A DNA stretch of 64,000 bases. Source: Isosphaeraceae bacterium EP7 (GTDB lineage Bacteria > Planctomycetota > Planctomycetia > Isosphaerales > Isosphaeraceae). Shown piece after piece: positions 8,742 to 16,991 of this stretch. The notes beneath the pieces were generated by a model. It saw only the letters and a program-made list of their open reading frames with translations, had not been told where the DNA came from and made no database searches. The DNA is taken from contig CP151668.1 of NCBI GenBank assembly GCA_038400315.1, positions 1-64,000 on the forward strand, given 5' to 3'. Position numbers and translations under genes: made by a program. How positions within the stretch are numbered: the first letter of the stretch is position 1; every line of letters begins with the position of its first letter.

Positions 8742-9904
8742 TCGGCGGCAACGAGTCACAAGCCATGCTGCAGGCCCAAGCTGAATCTGGGCCGGTGCCC
8801 TTCCTCGACCTGCAGACTCAGTACACCGGGCTCCGGCACGAGATCCTGGAAGCGCTCCAGGAAGTTGCTGACGGCACGACGTACGTCCTCGGGCCGAAGG
8901 TGGCCCAGTTCGAGCAGGACTTCGCCCGGTTCGTCGGCGCCGATCATTGCGTCGGGGTCAACAGCGGGACCTCGGCGCTGCACCTGGCCCTGATCTGCGC
9001 AGGGGTCCTCCCTGGCGACGAGGTCGTCACTGTGCCAATGACATTCATCGCCACCTCCTGGGCGGTCAGCTACGTCGGGGCGACCCCGGTCTTCGTCGAC
9101 ATCGATCCGGCCACCTTCACAATGGATCCCGAGCAGGTCGAACGGCGGATCACCAGCCGGACCCGGGCGATCCTGCCGGTTCACCTCTACGGTCAGCCGG
9201 CCGATCTCGAGCCGCTCCTGGAGATTGGCCGGAGGCGCGGTATCCCGGTCATCGAGGATGCCGCCCAGGCGCACGGCGCGGGCTACCAGGGCCGGTTGGC
9301 CGGGACGCTCGGCTTCTGCGGCTGCTTCAGCTTCTACCCCGGCAAGAACCTCGGAGCCTTCGGCGAGGCCGGGGCGATCGTCACCGACGACCCCGACGTG
9401 GCCACCCGACTCCGGCAACTCCGCGACCACGCCCAGAGCCGCCGCTACCACCACGTCGAGCTCGGATTCAACTACCGGATGGAGGCGATCCAGGGGGCCG
9501 TCCTCGGGATCAAGCTGAAATACCTGCAAGGCTGGAACGAGGCCCGTCGGCGACTAGCCGCCCGGTATGGCGAGGCCCTGGCCGACCTGCCGATCGACCT
9601 GCCGAGCGAAGCTCTCGACCGCCGACACGTCTGGCACCTCTACGTCGCCCTGCATCCGGAGCGCGACCGGATCCGCCAGGAGCTGGAACAGCGCGGGGTG
9701 CAGACCGGCCTGCACTACCCGATCCCGGTCCACCTCCAGGAGGCCTACGAGCATCTCGGCCACCGGGCGGGCGACTTCCCCGTCGCCGAGCGCGTCGGCC
9801 GCGAATGCTTCTCTCTGCCCATTTTCCCCGAGATGACCGAAAGCCAGCAGGATCGGGTGATCGAGGCCCTCAGCCAAATCCTCCACGAGGTGAACTACGC
9901 ATGA
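8738..9904 (+). CDS. DegT/DnrJ/EryC1 PLP aminotransferase (WbpE-like)
   Basis: This 388-residue sugar aminotransferase would convert the 3-keto nucleotide sugar to the 3-amino sugar, with glutamate as donor. Fold-type I features are clear: VPFLDLQTQY at the N-terminus, the NSGTSALHLAL cofactor-binding segment, the VIEDAAQAHGA aspartate motif, and Lys203 in SFYPGKNLGAFGEAG as the Schiff-base lysine. The ATG overlaps the preceding stop (ATGA), and its own stop overlaps the next start in the same way. With the two genes before it, it completes a WbpB-WbpD-WbpE-like trio, so UDP-GlcNAc(3NAc)A or a related diacetamido-uronate is the likely product. The substrate is not proven by sequence. Confidence 0.88.
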   Translation: MIGGNESQAMLQAQAESGPVPFLDLQTQYTGLRHEILEALQEVADGTTYVLGPKVAQFEQDFARFVGADHCVGVNSGTSALHLALICAGVLPGDEVVTVPMTFIATSWAVSYVGATPVFVDIDPATFTMDPEQVERRITSRTRAILPVHLYGQPADLEPLLEIGRRRGIPVIEDAAQAHGAGYQGRLAGTLGFCGCFSFYPGKNLGAFGEAGAIVTDDPDVATRLRQLRDHAQSRRYHHVELGFNYRMEAIQGAVLGIKLKYLQGWNEARRRLAARYGEALADLPIDLPSEALDRRHVWHLYVALHPERDRIRQELEQRGVQTGLHYPIPVHLQEAYEHLGHRAGDFPVAERVGRECFSLPIFPEMTESQQDRVIEALSQILHEVNYA

Positions 9905-10890
9905 TCCAGTCACTTGAAGGATCCACGGTCCTCGTCACCGGGGGAGCCGGGCTGATCGGTTCGCACATCGTCGACCGCCTGATCGATGAGGGAGTCGGTG
10001 AGATCCGGGTGCTGGACAACCTGGTCCGGGGCTCGCTGGACAACCTGGCGGTGGCCCGGTCCCGTCGACCGATCCAGTTGATCCAGGGAGACGTCCGCGA
10101 TCGGGAGACCGTTGCCAGAGCGGTCCAGGGGTGCGACCTAGTCTCGCACCAAGCGGCGATCCGGATCACGCTCTGCGCCGAGCAGCCCCGCGAATGCATG
10201 GAAGTGCTGGTCATGGGAACCTTCAACGTCTTCGAGGCGGCGGTGGCCTCGGGGGTCAAGAAGGTCGTCTACGCCTCCTCGGCCTCGGTCTACGGAGCGG
10301 CCGAGACCTTCCCGACCGACGAGCGGCACCACCCGTACAACAATCGGACCCTCTACGGCGCGGCCAAGCAGATGGACGAGGGGATCGCTCGGAGCTTCCG
10401 CGAAATGTATGGGCTGCCCAGCGTCGGGCTCCGCTACTTCAACGCCTACGGACCTCGGATGGACGTGACCGGAGCCTACACCGAGGTCTTCATCCGCTGG
10501 CTCGACTGTATCGACGCCGAGCGTCCGCCCCAAATCCACGGTGACGGCTCGGCCTTGATGGACTTCATCTCGGCCGAGGACATCGCGCGGGCCAACATCC
10601 TGGCGATGAAGTCGGACCGGGTCGACGACGTGTACAACGTCGCCAGCGGGACCGAAACGTCTCTGCTGGGGCTCTGGCGGGCGATGCAGGAAGTGACCGG
10701 GGCCCACCTCCTCGAGCCCGAGTTCCATCCGGCCCGCAAGGTCAACCCGGTCCCCAGGCGTCTGGCCGAGACGACCCGGGCCCGGCTCGAGCTGGGGTTC
10801 TCGGCCGAGATCCCGCTGGAGGAAGGGCTCCGCCGATTGGTCGCCTGGCGTCGCAAAGTAACCCGGAACCAGGTGGGAGCGGCCCGATGA
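9901..10890 (+). CDS. NAD-dependent sugar epimerase/dehydratase (extended SDR)
   Basis: An extended short-chain dehydrogenase of 329 residues acting on a nucleotide sugar. The cofactor motif TGGAGLIGSH is at about 13-22, with the acidic VLDNLVRG segment after beta-2. The active site has a Ser-rich YASSASVYG block and the YxxxK pair Tyr152/Lys156 (LYGAAK). The RYFNAYGPRMD block is also present. The ATG at 9901 overlaps the previous stop. It is placed between two aminotransferases, and the second aminotransferase is coupled to it by another ATGA overlap. Together they could make a 4-keto and then a 4-amino sugar, or it could be a 4-epimerase. Sequence alone does not separate dehydratase from epimerase here. 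Confidence 0.87.
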   Translation: MIQSLEGSTVLVTGGAGLIGSHIVDRLIDEGVGEIRVLDNLVRGSLDNLAVARSRRPIQLIQGDVRDRETVARAVQGCDLVSHQAAIRITLCAEQPRECMEVLVMGTFNVFEAAVASGVKKVVYASSASVYGAAETFPTDERHHPYNNRTLYGAAKQMDEGIARSFREMYGLPSVGLRYFNAYGPRMDVTGAYTEVFIRWLDCIDAERPPQIHGDGSALMDFISAEDIARANILAMKSDRVDDVYNVASGTETSLLGLWRAMQEVTGAHLLEPEFHPARKVNPVPRRLAETTRARLELGFSAEIPLEEGLRRLVAWRRKVTRNQVGAAR

Positions 10891-12068
10891 GCACGCTGCT
10901 GAGGAAGATCCCGATTGCCCGTCCCAGCTTGGGCGAGGCCGAGGCCGAGGCCGCCCGGCGGGCGATCCTCTCGGGGTGGATCACCCAGGGGCCCGAAGTC
11001 GCGGCTTTCGAGCAGGAGTTCGCCGCCTTCGTCGACGCCCCCCACGCCTGCGCCGTCTCGAACTGCACCACGGCGCTGCACCTGGCCCTGCACGTCCTGG
11101 GGGTCGGGCCGGGGGACGAGGTCGTCACCGTCAGCCACTCCTACATCGCCACGGCCAACGCGGTCCGTCACTGCGGAGCTCATCCTGTCTTCGTCGACAT
11201 CGACCCGGCGACGTACAATATCGATCCCCGCTTGATCGAGGCGGCGATCACGCCAAGGACCCGCGCGATCCTGCCGGTCCACCAGATCGGTCTGCCCTGC
11301 GACCTGACTGCCATCCTCGAGATCGCCTCAAGGCACGGCCTGCCGGTGGTGGAGGACTCGGCCTGTGCCATCGGCAGCGAACTCCGCCTGGACGGGCAGC
11401 GCTGGGAGCGGATCGGCCGGCCCCACGGGACTGTGGCCTGCTTCTCGTTCCATCCGAGAAAAGTCCTGACCACCGGCGACGGCGGGATGATTACCACCCG
11501 CGCCCCCGAGCTCGACCGCAAGTTCCGGCTCCTCCGCCAACACGGGATGAGCATCTCCGACACCGTCCGCCACTCGGCTCGCTCGATCGTCTTCGAGAAC
11601 TATCCGATTCTCGGCTATAACTACCGGATGACCGACATCCAGGCGGCGGTCGGCCGGGTCCAGCTCCGTCGGCTGCAGGCGATGCTAGCTCGCCGCGTCG
11701 AACTGGCCGAGAATTACTCACGGGCGATTTGCGAGATCCCCGGCCTAGAACCCCCCTTGATCCCAAGCGGCACCCGGGCCAACTTCCAGTCGTACGCTGT
11801 GCGGGTCACCGGTGAGTTCCCCCTGAAGCGCGACGAACTGATGCAGGCCCTGCTCGATCGAGGTATCAGCACCCGCCGGGGGATCATGAACGCCCACCAG
11901 GAGACCGCTTACGCCGAGGTCCCAAGCGGGCCCCTGCCCCACTCTGAAGCGGCTCGAGATCATGTGATCCTGCTTCCCCTTTACGACTCGATGAGCGAGG
12001 AGGACCAAGCCTGGGTCATCGATTCGCTGCTCGAACTCGCCTACGAGGCGGGTGGACGTCGCCTCTGA
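10887..12068 (+). CDS. DegT/DnrJ/EryC1 PLP sugar aminotransferase (second copy)
   Basis: A 393-residue aminotransferase clearly distinct from the one at 8.7 kb. It has the IPIARPSLGEAEAEAA start typical of PerA/VioA/ArnB-like C4 aminotransferases, SNCTTALHLAL, VVEDSACAIGSE, and the PLP lysine at about residue 192 in SFHPRKVLTTGDGG. The C-terminal block SARSIVFENYPILGYNYRMTD is also typical. It is coupled by ATGA overlap to the preceding epimerase/dehydratase. The formyltransferase 1.35 kb downstream suggests a route in which a 4-keto sugar is aminated here and then N-formylated, as for N-formylperosamine or formyl-quinovosamine sugars. The exact sugar is not determinable. A 273-bp gap with no recognised gene follows. 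Confidence 0.88.
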   Translation: MSTLLRKIPIARPSLGEAEAEAARRAILSGWITQGPEVAAFEQEFAAFVDAPHACAVSNCTTALHLALHVLGVGPGDEVVTVSHSYIATANAVRHCGAHPVFVDIDPATYNIDPRLIEAAITPRTRAILPVHQIGLPCDLTAILEIASRHGLPVVEDSACAIGSELRLDGQRWERIGRPHGTVACFSFHPRKVLTTGDGGMITTRAPELDRKFRLLRQHGMSISDTVRHSARSIVFENYPILGYNYRMTDIQAAVGRVQLRRLQAMLARRVELAENYSRAICEIPGLEPPLIPSGTRANFQSYAVRVTGEFPLKRDELMQALLDRGISTRRGIMNAHQETAYAEVPSGPLPHSEAARDHVILLPLYDSMSEEDQAWVIDSLLELAYEAGGRRL

Positions 12069-12341
12069 CCACGAAAGTGGGATTCCTTCGAGCAGACCGG
12101 CCGGTGGCGAATTCACCTCGACGATCAAGGAGAAATAAGCACGGGCCAACCGGGTCTGTGGCGTTCCGGCACCGTGGCTTGTCGGGATCGATCACGGCAC
12201 TTAGAACCAATCGACAATTCGAGGTCCGACGCAACCGACCGGCACGAAGTGCGGGCCGGGCGTCGGGTCGCCCAGGTCTTCAAGGCCTGCCGGGCGTTTG
12301 AGCCCGCTGGCCCTGGTGATCGGCTCAAAGGTCTTCGGAAC

Positions 12342-13343
12342 ATGTCAACCCCTCGGATCAACCCTGTCCGGCTCTCGAGGCTCTGCCGGGAGGCTGTCGA
12401 CCGCTGCCGACTCGACCTCTCCGGGGCCATCGTGTTGACCGAGGCGGCGACCGGTGCCTACGTTGTGACCCCGATTCTGGCGGCACTGGCCGGAGCCGGA
12501 CGGGTCTTCGCCTTGGCCCGCGCCTCAAGTTACGGGACGGTCGAGGAGGTGGTCGAGCAGACCGAGAGCCTGGCCCGAGCCGCCAGCGTCTCCGGAGTCA
12601 TCGAGGTGATGACCGAGAAGACGCCCGAGGTGATCGCTCTGGCCGACGTCGTGACCAACTCGGGTCACGTCCGGCCAATCGACCGGGCGATGGTCGAGCG
12701 AATGAAGCCGACCTCCGTGGTTCCCTTGATGTACGAGTCCTGGGAATTCCGAGACGCCGACATCGACCTCCAGGCCTGCCGCGAGCGTGGGATTCTGGTG
12801 GCCGGCACCAATGAGCGGCACCCGGCAGTGGACGTCTTCTCGTACCTGGGGATCATGGCCGTCAAGCTTCTGCTCGATGCCGAGGTGGCGGTCTTCGGGA
12901 GCCGGATCCTCTTGCTCTCGGACAATCCGTTCGAGCCGTACATCCGCCGCGGCCTAGTCGCGGCCGGGGCCTCGGTCAAGACCGCGGTGGACCTGGTCGA
13001 GGGGCTCGGCTCCGACCCGGTCGATGCTGTCGTCGTGGCGATGCAGCCTCGGGTCGGCCCGATCCTCGGACCGCTCGAGGCCGAGTTGCTCGCCAAGAGC
13101 CATCCCGGAGTGGTCGTCGGCCAGTTCTGGGGCGACCTCGACCGTGACGCGCTGGATGCCGTCGGGATCGCGTTTTGGCCCCGGACCGCTCCGGCCCGGG
13201 GGCATATGGGCATCCTCCCGTCAGGAGTTGGCCCCGAGCCGATCGTCCGACTCCAGACCGGAGGTCTGAAGGTGGCGGAAGTCTTGATGAAATCACGGCA
13301 GCAGGTCCGAGATCCCGATTGGGAATTCGTCGATGCCATTTGA
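12342..13343 (+). CDS. NAD(P)-binding oxidoreductase-like protein, D-2-hydroxyacid dehydrogenase-related (uncharacterised)
   Basis: About 333 residues. The N-terminal half resembles a catalytic or substrate domain (VLTEAATGAYVVTPILAALA). A middle segment, VTNSGHVRPIDRAMVERMKP, resembles the D-2-hydroxyacid dehydrogenase pattern that precedes the dinucleotide fold. The classic GxGxxG signature is not obvious; the corresponding region reads AVFGSRILLLSDNPFEPYIR. I cannot name a reaction. The start at 12342 has AAAGG nine bases upstream; an open frame back to 12174 is probably non-coding. The C-terminus ends FVDAI*, and those last codons overlap the ATG of an 85-bp duplicated segment. Position between an aminotransferase and a formyltransferase suggests a role in amino-sugar metabolism. 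Confidence 0.65.
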   Translation: MSTPRINPVRLSRLCREAVDRCRLDLSGAIVLTEAATGAYVVTPILAALAGAGRVFALARASSYGTVEEVVEQTESLARAASVSGVIEVMTEKTPEVIALADVVTNSGHVRPIDRAMVERMKPTSVVPLMYESWEFRDADIDLQACRERGILVAGTNERHPAVDVFSYLGIMAVKLLLDAEVAVFGSRILLLSDNPFEPYIRRGLVAAGASVKTAVDLVEGLGSDPVDAVVVAMQPRVGPILGPLEAELLAKSHPGVVVGQFWGDLDRDALDAVGIAFWPRTAPARGHMGILPSGVGPEPIVRLQTGGLKVAEVLMKSRQQVRDPDWEFVDAI

Positions 13344-13502
13344 GAGCAACTTTCGGAGAACAAGAGTCCTTCAACTCGGCTCCGGTCTAACCGCGCTGAG
13401 CGCCCTGGAGTCGCTCGATGCCATTTGAGAGCAACTTTCGGAGAACAAGAGTCCTTCAACTCGGCTCCGGTCTAACCGCGCTGAGCGCCCTGGAGTCGCT
13501 CG
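13330..13502. repeat. 85-bp exact tandem duplication at a gene junction
   Basis: The segment 13330-13414 is repeated exactly at 13415-13499, plus three further bases. Each unit contains the ATG and first 28 codons of the formyltransferase gene. The first copy also supplies the last codons and stop of the upstream gene. Because 85 is not a multiple of three, the first copy encodes an isolated 31-codon frame (ATG 13333, ending DAI*). The second copy begins the real formyltransferase. Both neighbouring genes survive intact, and the ancestral genes probably overlapped by 11 bp. Confidence 0.95.
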
Positions 13503-14416
13503 TTGAGCGGTTCGAGGTGGTCGGCCTGGTTCGCGAGCATCATCCCGAGACTGCCAAGGATGATCCGACGATCCGCCTGGCCCAATCGCTGGAAATCACC
13601 GTCCTCTCGGATGCCTCGGCCGGGGCGATCGTCCGTTCCATCGAGGAACTCAAACCCGACTGCGTCGTCGTCTCCTCACACAAGCGAATCCTGACCCCGT
13701 CAACCCTGGCGAAATGCCGGTTCATCAACGTCCACTACGCTCCCCTGCCGAAATATCGAGGGCGAGCCAACGTCAACTGGGCCCTCATCAACGGCGAGCA
13801 ATTCGCCGCGATCACCATCCACACGATCAGCCCCGGTCTCGATGAAGGGAACATCCTGTTTCAGGAGTCAATCGAGATTGGTGAGTCGGACGACGTTACG
13901 AGCCTTTACGAGCGGCTCAACGCGATCCAGCGCAAGGCACTGGCGATGACCGTCCTCCGCCACCTTGACGGCCACAATGGCATTCCGCAGGATCATCAAA
14001 AAGCCACTTATGGCTGCACACGGATCCCCGACGACGGCGAGATCGACTGGACCCGGCCGGCCTCGGAGATTCATCGGCTGATTCGTGCCCTAACCTCGCC
14101 ATTCCCCGGGGCCTTCACCTATCATGAGGGGTGTAGGCTCTGGATCCGTCGGGCCGAATTGGTGGCCGATCCACCGCGATTCGACGGCCGAGTGCCGGGC
14201 AGGGTCGCCTCGATCTCTCAAAGGTCCGGCTCAGTTGACGTTCTGGCCGGCGAGGGACTGATCCGATTGCTCGAAGTCCAGCGCGAGGAAGACGCTGCCG
14301 AACCGGCCTCGAACGTACTCCGCTCCGTTCGAGAAACCCTCGGCCTGCGAACCTCCGATCTCCTGGCGCGAATTGATCGGCTGGAACGGCTGCTCAGCTC
14401 AAAGGGTCTGCTCTGA
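13418..14416 (+). CDS. Sugar N-formyltransferase (methionyl-tRNA formyltransferase fold)
   Basis: This enzyme transfers a formyl group from N10-formyltetrahydrofolate to an amino group, here probably on a nucleotide-linked amino sugar. Of 332 residues, the N-terminal half is a formyl-transfer domain. It carries the catalytic triad pattern Asn104/His106 in FINVHYAPLPKYRG and Asp142 in SPGLDEGNI. A C-terminal beta-barrel-like domain and a short predicted helix follow. The first part (VLQLGSGLTALSALESL) is not the start usual for Fmt of translation, and the context is glycan biosynthesis. A VioF/WekD/ArnA-like sugar formyltransferase is therefore favoured over a tRNA enzyme. It starts inside the second copy of the 85-bp duplication. 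Confidence 0.85.
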   Translation: MPFESNFRRTRVLQLGSGLTALSALESLVERFEVVGLVREHHPETAKDDPTIRLAQSLEITVLSDASAGAIVRSIEELKPDCVVVSSHKRILTPSTLAKCRFINVHYAPLPKYRGRANVNWALINGEQFAAITIHTISPGLDEGNILFQESIEIGESDDVTSLYERLNAIQRKALAMTVLRHLDGHNGIPQDHQKATYGCTRIPDDGEIDWTRPASEIHRLIRALTSPFPGAFTYHEGCRLWIRRAELVADPPRFDGRVPGRVASISQRSGSVDVLAGEGLIRLLEVQREEDAAEPASNVLRSVRETLGLRTSDLLARIDRLERLLSSKGLL

Positions 14417-14490
14417 TCGGGAGCGAATCGAGGATCACTCATCGTTTGAGGTCGATCCGGACCACTTCAACCCGGCGAACTAGGGGCATC

Positions 14491-15834
14491 ATGGATCCCA
14501 TCCTCACCGTTCAGGGTCTCTCCAAGGCTTACACGATCGGCACCCAGCTCAGCGGGCACGATCGCTACCGGACGGTCCGCGAATCCATCAGCGAGAGCGT
14601 CTCGGCCACCTGGACCGGGCTGCGCCGGAGGTTGACGACCAGGTGCCCGGCGGGCGACGGGTTGGGCTGGAACTCGCGGAACGTCGAGAAGTTCTGGGCT
14701 CTGAACGATGTTTCCTTCGAGGTCCAGCCGGGCGAGGTGGTCGGCATTGTCGGCCGAAACGGAGCGGGTAAGTCGACACTCCTGAAGGTCCTCAGCCGGA
14801 TCACCGAGCCGACCAAGGGGCGGGTCGAGATGAACGGGCGGGTCGGGAGTCTGCTGGAGGTCGGGACCGGCTTCCACCCCGAGCTGACCGGTCGTGAGAA
14901 CATCTTTCTCAACGGGGCGATCCTGGGGATGTCGCGCAAGGACATCCTCCGGAATTTCGATGCGATCGTGGCCTTCTCGGAGATCGAGAAGTTCCTCGAC
15001 ACGCCGGTGAAGCGCTACTCGAGCGGGATGTACGTCCGCCTGGCCTTCGCGGTCGCCTCGCATCTGGAACCGGAGATCCTGGTCGTCGACGAGGTGCTCG
15101 CCGTCGGCGATGCCGCATTCCAGAAGAAGTGTCTCAACAAGATGGACCAGGTCAGCCGGAGCGGCCGGACGGTCCTCTTCGTCAGCCACACGATGTCGGC
15201 CATCAAGTCGCTCTGCACCCGGGCCTTGCTGATCGAGGGGGGTCGGGTGGCGCTCGACGGCAACGTCGATGAGGTGGTCAACCACCACCTCGCCGCCTCG
15301 GCCGAATCGGCCCGAACCGGCGTGATCCCCGAGAACGCCGTGCGACAGAACGACGTGAAGGACCAAGCTCGGTTCCGCTCGGTCAAGCTCACCACGGCCA
15401 GCGGCGACGCCGTCGCGCAAGTCTACTTTGGGCAGAAATTCCGGGTCACCTTCGTCTGTGAGGTCTTGCGGCGAATCGAGCAGGCCATTTTCGAGGTCAG
15501 CATCAGTACGCTCGACGGCACCCAGGTGACCTACTCGACAACCCTCGACGGCGAGCAGGGGCCAATCAGCTTGTCCGAAGGGCTGCACGAGGTCTCGGCC
15601 GAAATCGATATCATGCTCTTGCCCAGGGATTACACGATCGACCTGGGTGTGCATCACCTCGACGGGACAACCGTCGACCTGGTGCGCCGGACTTACGATT
15701 TCACCGTGCTCCGGGTCGCGGAGTACGGCAATGACCATTACCCCTGGCCTCGAACTCGAGGTATGGTCCGAGCCCAGACCGAATGGGAGCTGGAGGGCTC
15801 GACAGCCGGGACGCCCACCAGATCGGCGGGCTAA
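14491..15834 (+). CDS. ABC transporter ATPase with C-terminal carbohydrate-binding domain (Wzt-like)
   Basis: The ATP-hydrolysing subunit for export of a lipid-linked polysaccharide, about 447 residues. The N-terminal nucleotide-binding domain has Walker A GRNGAGKST (about 88-96), the RVGSLLEVGTGFHPELTGREN signature of polysaccharide exporters, the YSSGMYVRLAF signature loop, Walker B ILVVDEVLAVGD and the switch His in LFVSHTMS. Residues about 290-435 form the extra beta-rich domain of Wzt proteins that recognises the modified non-reducing end of the glycan. That implies that polymer length is controlled by a terminal modification. ATG 14491 has AGGGG just upstream. The likely permease partner is 7.4 kb upstream at 6256-7125. 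Confidence 0.93.
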   Translation: MDPILTVQGLSKAYTIGTQLSGHDRYRTVRESISESVSATWTGLRRRLTTRCPAGDGLGWNSRNVEKFWALNDVSFEVQPGEVVGIVGRNGAGKSTLLKVLSRITEPTKGRVEMNGRVGSLLEVGTGFHPELTGRENIFLNGAILGMSRKDILRNFDAIVAFSEIEKFLDTPVKRYSSGMYVRLAFAVASHLEPEILVVDEVLAVGDAAFQKKCLNKMDQVSRSGRTVLFVSHTMSAIKSLCTRALLIEGGRVALDGNVDEVVNHHLAASAESARTGVIPENAVRQNDVKDQARFRSVKLTTASGDAVAQVYFGQKFRVTFVCEVLRRIEQAIFEVSISTLDGTQVTYSTTLDGEQGPISLSEGLHEVSAEIDIMLLPRDYTIDLGVHHLDGTTVDLVRRTYDFTVLRVAEYGNDHYPWPRTRGMVRAQTEWELEGSTAGTPTRSAG

Positions 15835-15950
15835 CCAGCCGTTAGTCGGGCGAGACGGCTGAGTTGACCGGGCCGGGCCGGATCGGATCGCGATCCTCTA
15901 CCAGCCGCCGCGATCAGTCGCAAGGTAAGTCCCGCCAGCCAGGAACGCGA

Positions 15951-16991
15951 ATGATGAGTCAAGTAGATGTGTTCGTGCCTTGCTATAATTATGGTCGTTA
16001 TTTGCGCGGGTGTGTCGAGAGTATTCTCGAGCAGGAAGGTGTGCAGGTTCGTGTTGTGATTCTCGACGACTGTTCCTCAGACGATTCGTCCGATGTCGGG
16101 CAAGCGTTAGCCGAAGCGGATCAGCGGGTCGAGTATCGACGGCACTCGGTCAACCTCGGCCATATCGCCACCTATAACGAGGGGATCGATTGGGCCGAAG
16201 GAGATTATACCTTGCTTCTCTCGGCCGACGATCAGTTAACCCCCGGCGCTCTGGCCCGAGCCGCCGGTCTGATGGACCGCAACCCCGAGGTCGGATTCAC
16301 CTATGGTCGGGTCATCAAAACCGAAGATCCTCAACGAGAAACAAGAATTATAGATAATTACTATGAATCAAAAACCATAAAAGGAAACGAGTTCATCGAA
16401 CTCTGCTGTCAAGGCACCTCGTACGGTGAGAACATCGTGCCGACTCCGACGGCCGTGGTGCGCACCACGCTGCAAAAGCAACTCGGCGGCTATCGAAAAG
16501 AATTACCGCATACCGGCGACTTCGAGATGTGGCTTCGGTTCGCCGCTCACGCTGAGGTCGGCAAGGTCGAGGTCGAGCAGGCCTACTATCGCTTTCATAC
16601 GAACAACATGTTTCGTGACTACATAGGTGTCAAGGACATTCAGCAGCGGATTGAGGCCTGGGACACGCTCTTCCGTGAGTACGGCGATCGGCTCGAGCAG
16701 CACGATCGGCTCCGGAGGCTGTCGAGGCGTCGGACCGCCGAGGCGGTCTTCTGGCAAGCCAGCGACGTGTTCGCCCAGGGCGATTCGGCGAACTGCCAGA
16801 CTCTGCTCGACTTCGCGCTGTCGATCGACCCGACGCTCAAGGACTGGTCGTCCTGGCATCGGCTCCGGATCAAGCGAGCCCTGGGTCTGACCGTTTGGAA
16901 AGCGGTCGATCCTCTGGTCCGGCGGCTGACGGGCCGATCAGAACCGGATTCTTCGGAATCGCTCGGGAAATCCGAGGGGGTGGAGCGTTGA
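15951..16991 (+). CDS. Glycosyltransferase family 2
   Basis: A GT-A fold inverting glycosyltransferase of about 346 residues. The nucleotide-sugar domain is clear: VDVFVPCYNYGRYLRGCVES, then VVILDDCSSDDS, and a DxD-type element, LLLSADDQLTPGALARAA. A typical ED-like acceptor segment lies near HTGDFEMWLRFA. The tail is alpha-helical. Two ATGs (15951 and 15954) follow AGGA at 15941; either could be used. Two short stretches (about 15960-16010 and 16345-16395) are noticeably more AT-rich than their neighbours. The stop overlaps a probable TTG start of the next gene. The sugar and linkage are unknown. Confidence 0.88.
   Translation: MMSQVDVFVPCYNYGRYLRGCVESILEQEGVQVRVVILDDCSSDDSSDVGQALAEADQRVEYRRHSVNLGHIATYNEGIDWAEGDYTLLLSADDQLTPGALARAAGLMDRNPEVGFTYGRVIKTEDPQRETRIIDNYYESKTIKGNEFIELCCQGTSYGENIVPTPTAVVRTTLQKQLGGYRKELPHTGDFEMWLRFAAHAEVGKVEVEQAYYRFHTNNMFRDYIGVKDIQQRIEAWDTLFREYGDRLEQHDRLRRLSRRRTAEAVFWQASDVFAQGDSANCQTLLDFALSIDPTLKDWSSWHRLRIKRALGLTVWKAVDPLVRRLTGRSEPDSSESLGKSEGVER

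Noticed and set aside
14467-15738. Minus-strand open frame of 423 codons opposite the Wzt-like ATPase.
   Set aside because: It is a shadow of a well-defined ABC ATPase in a codon-biased GC-rich gene; no protein features.
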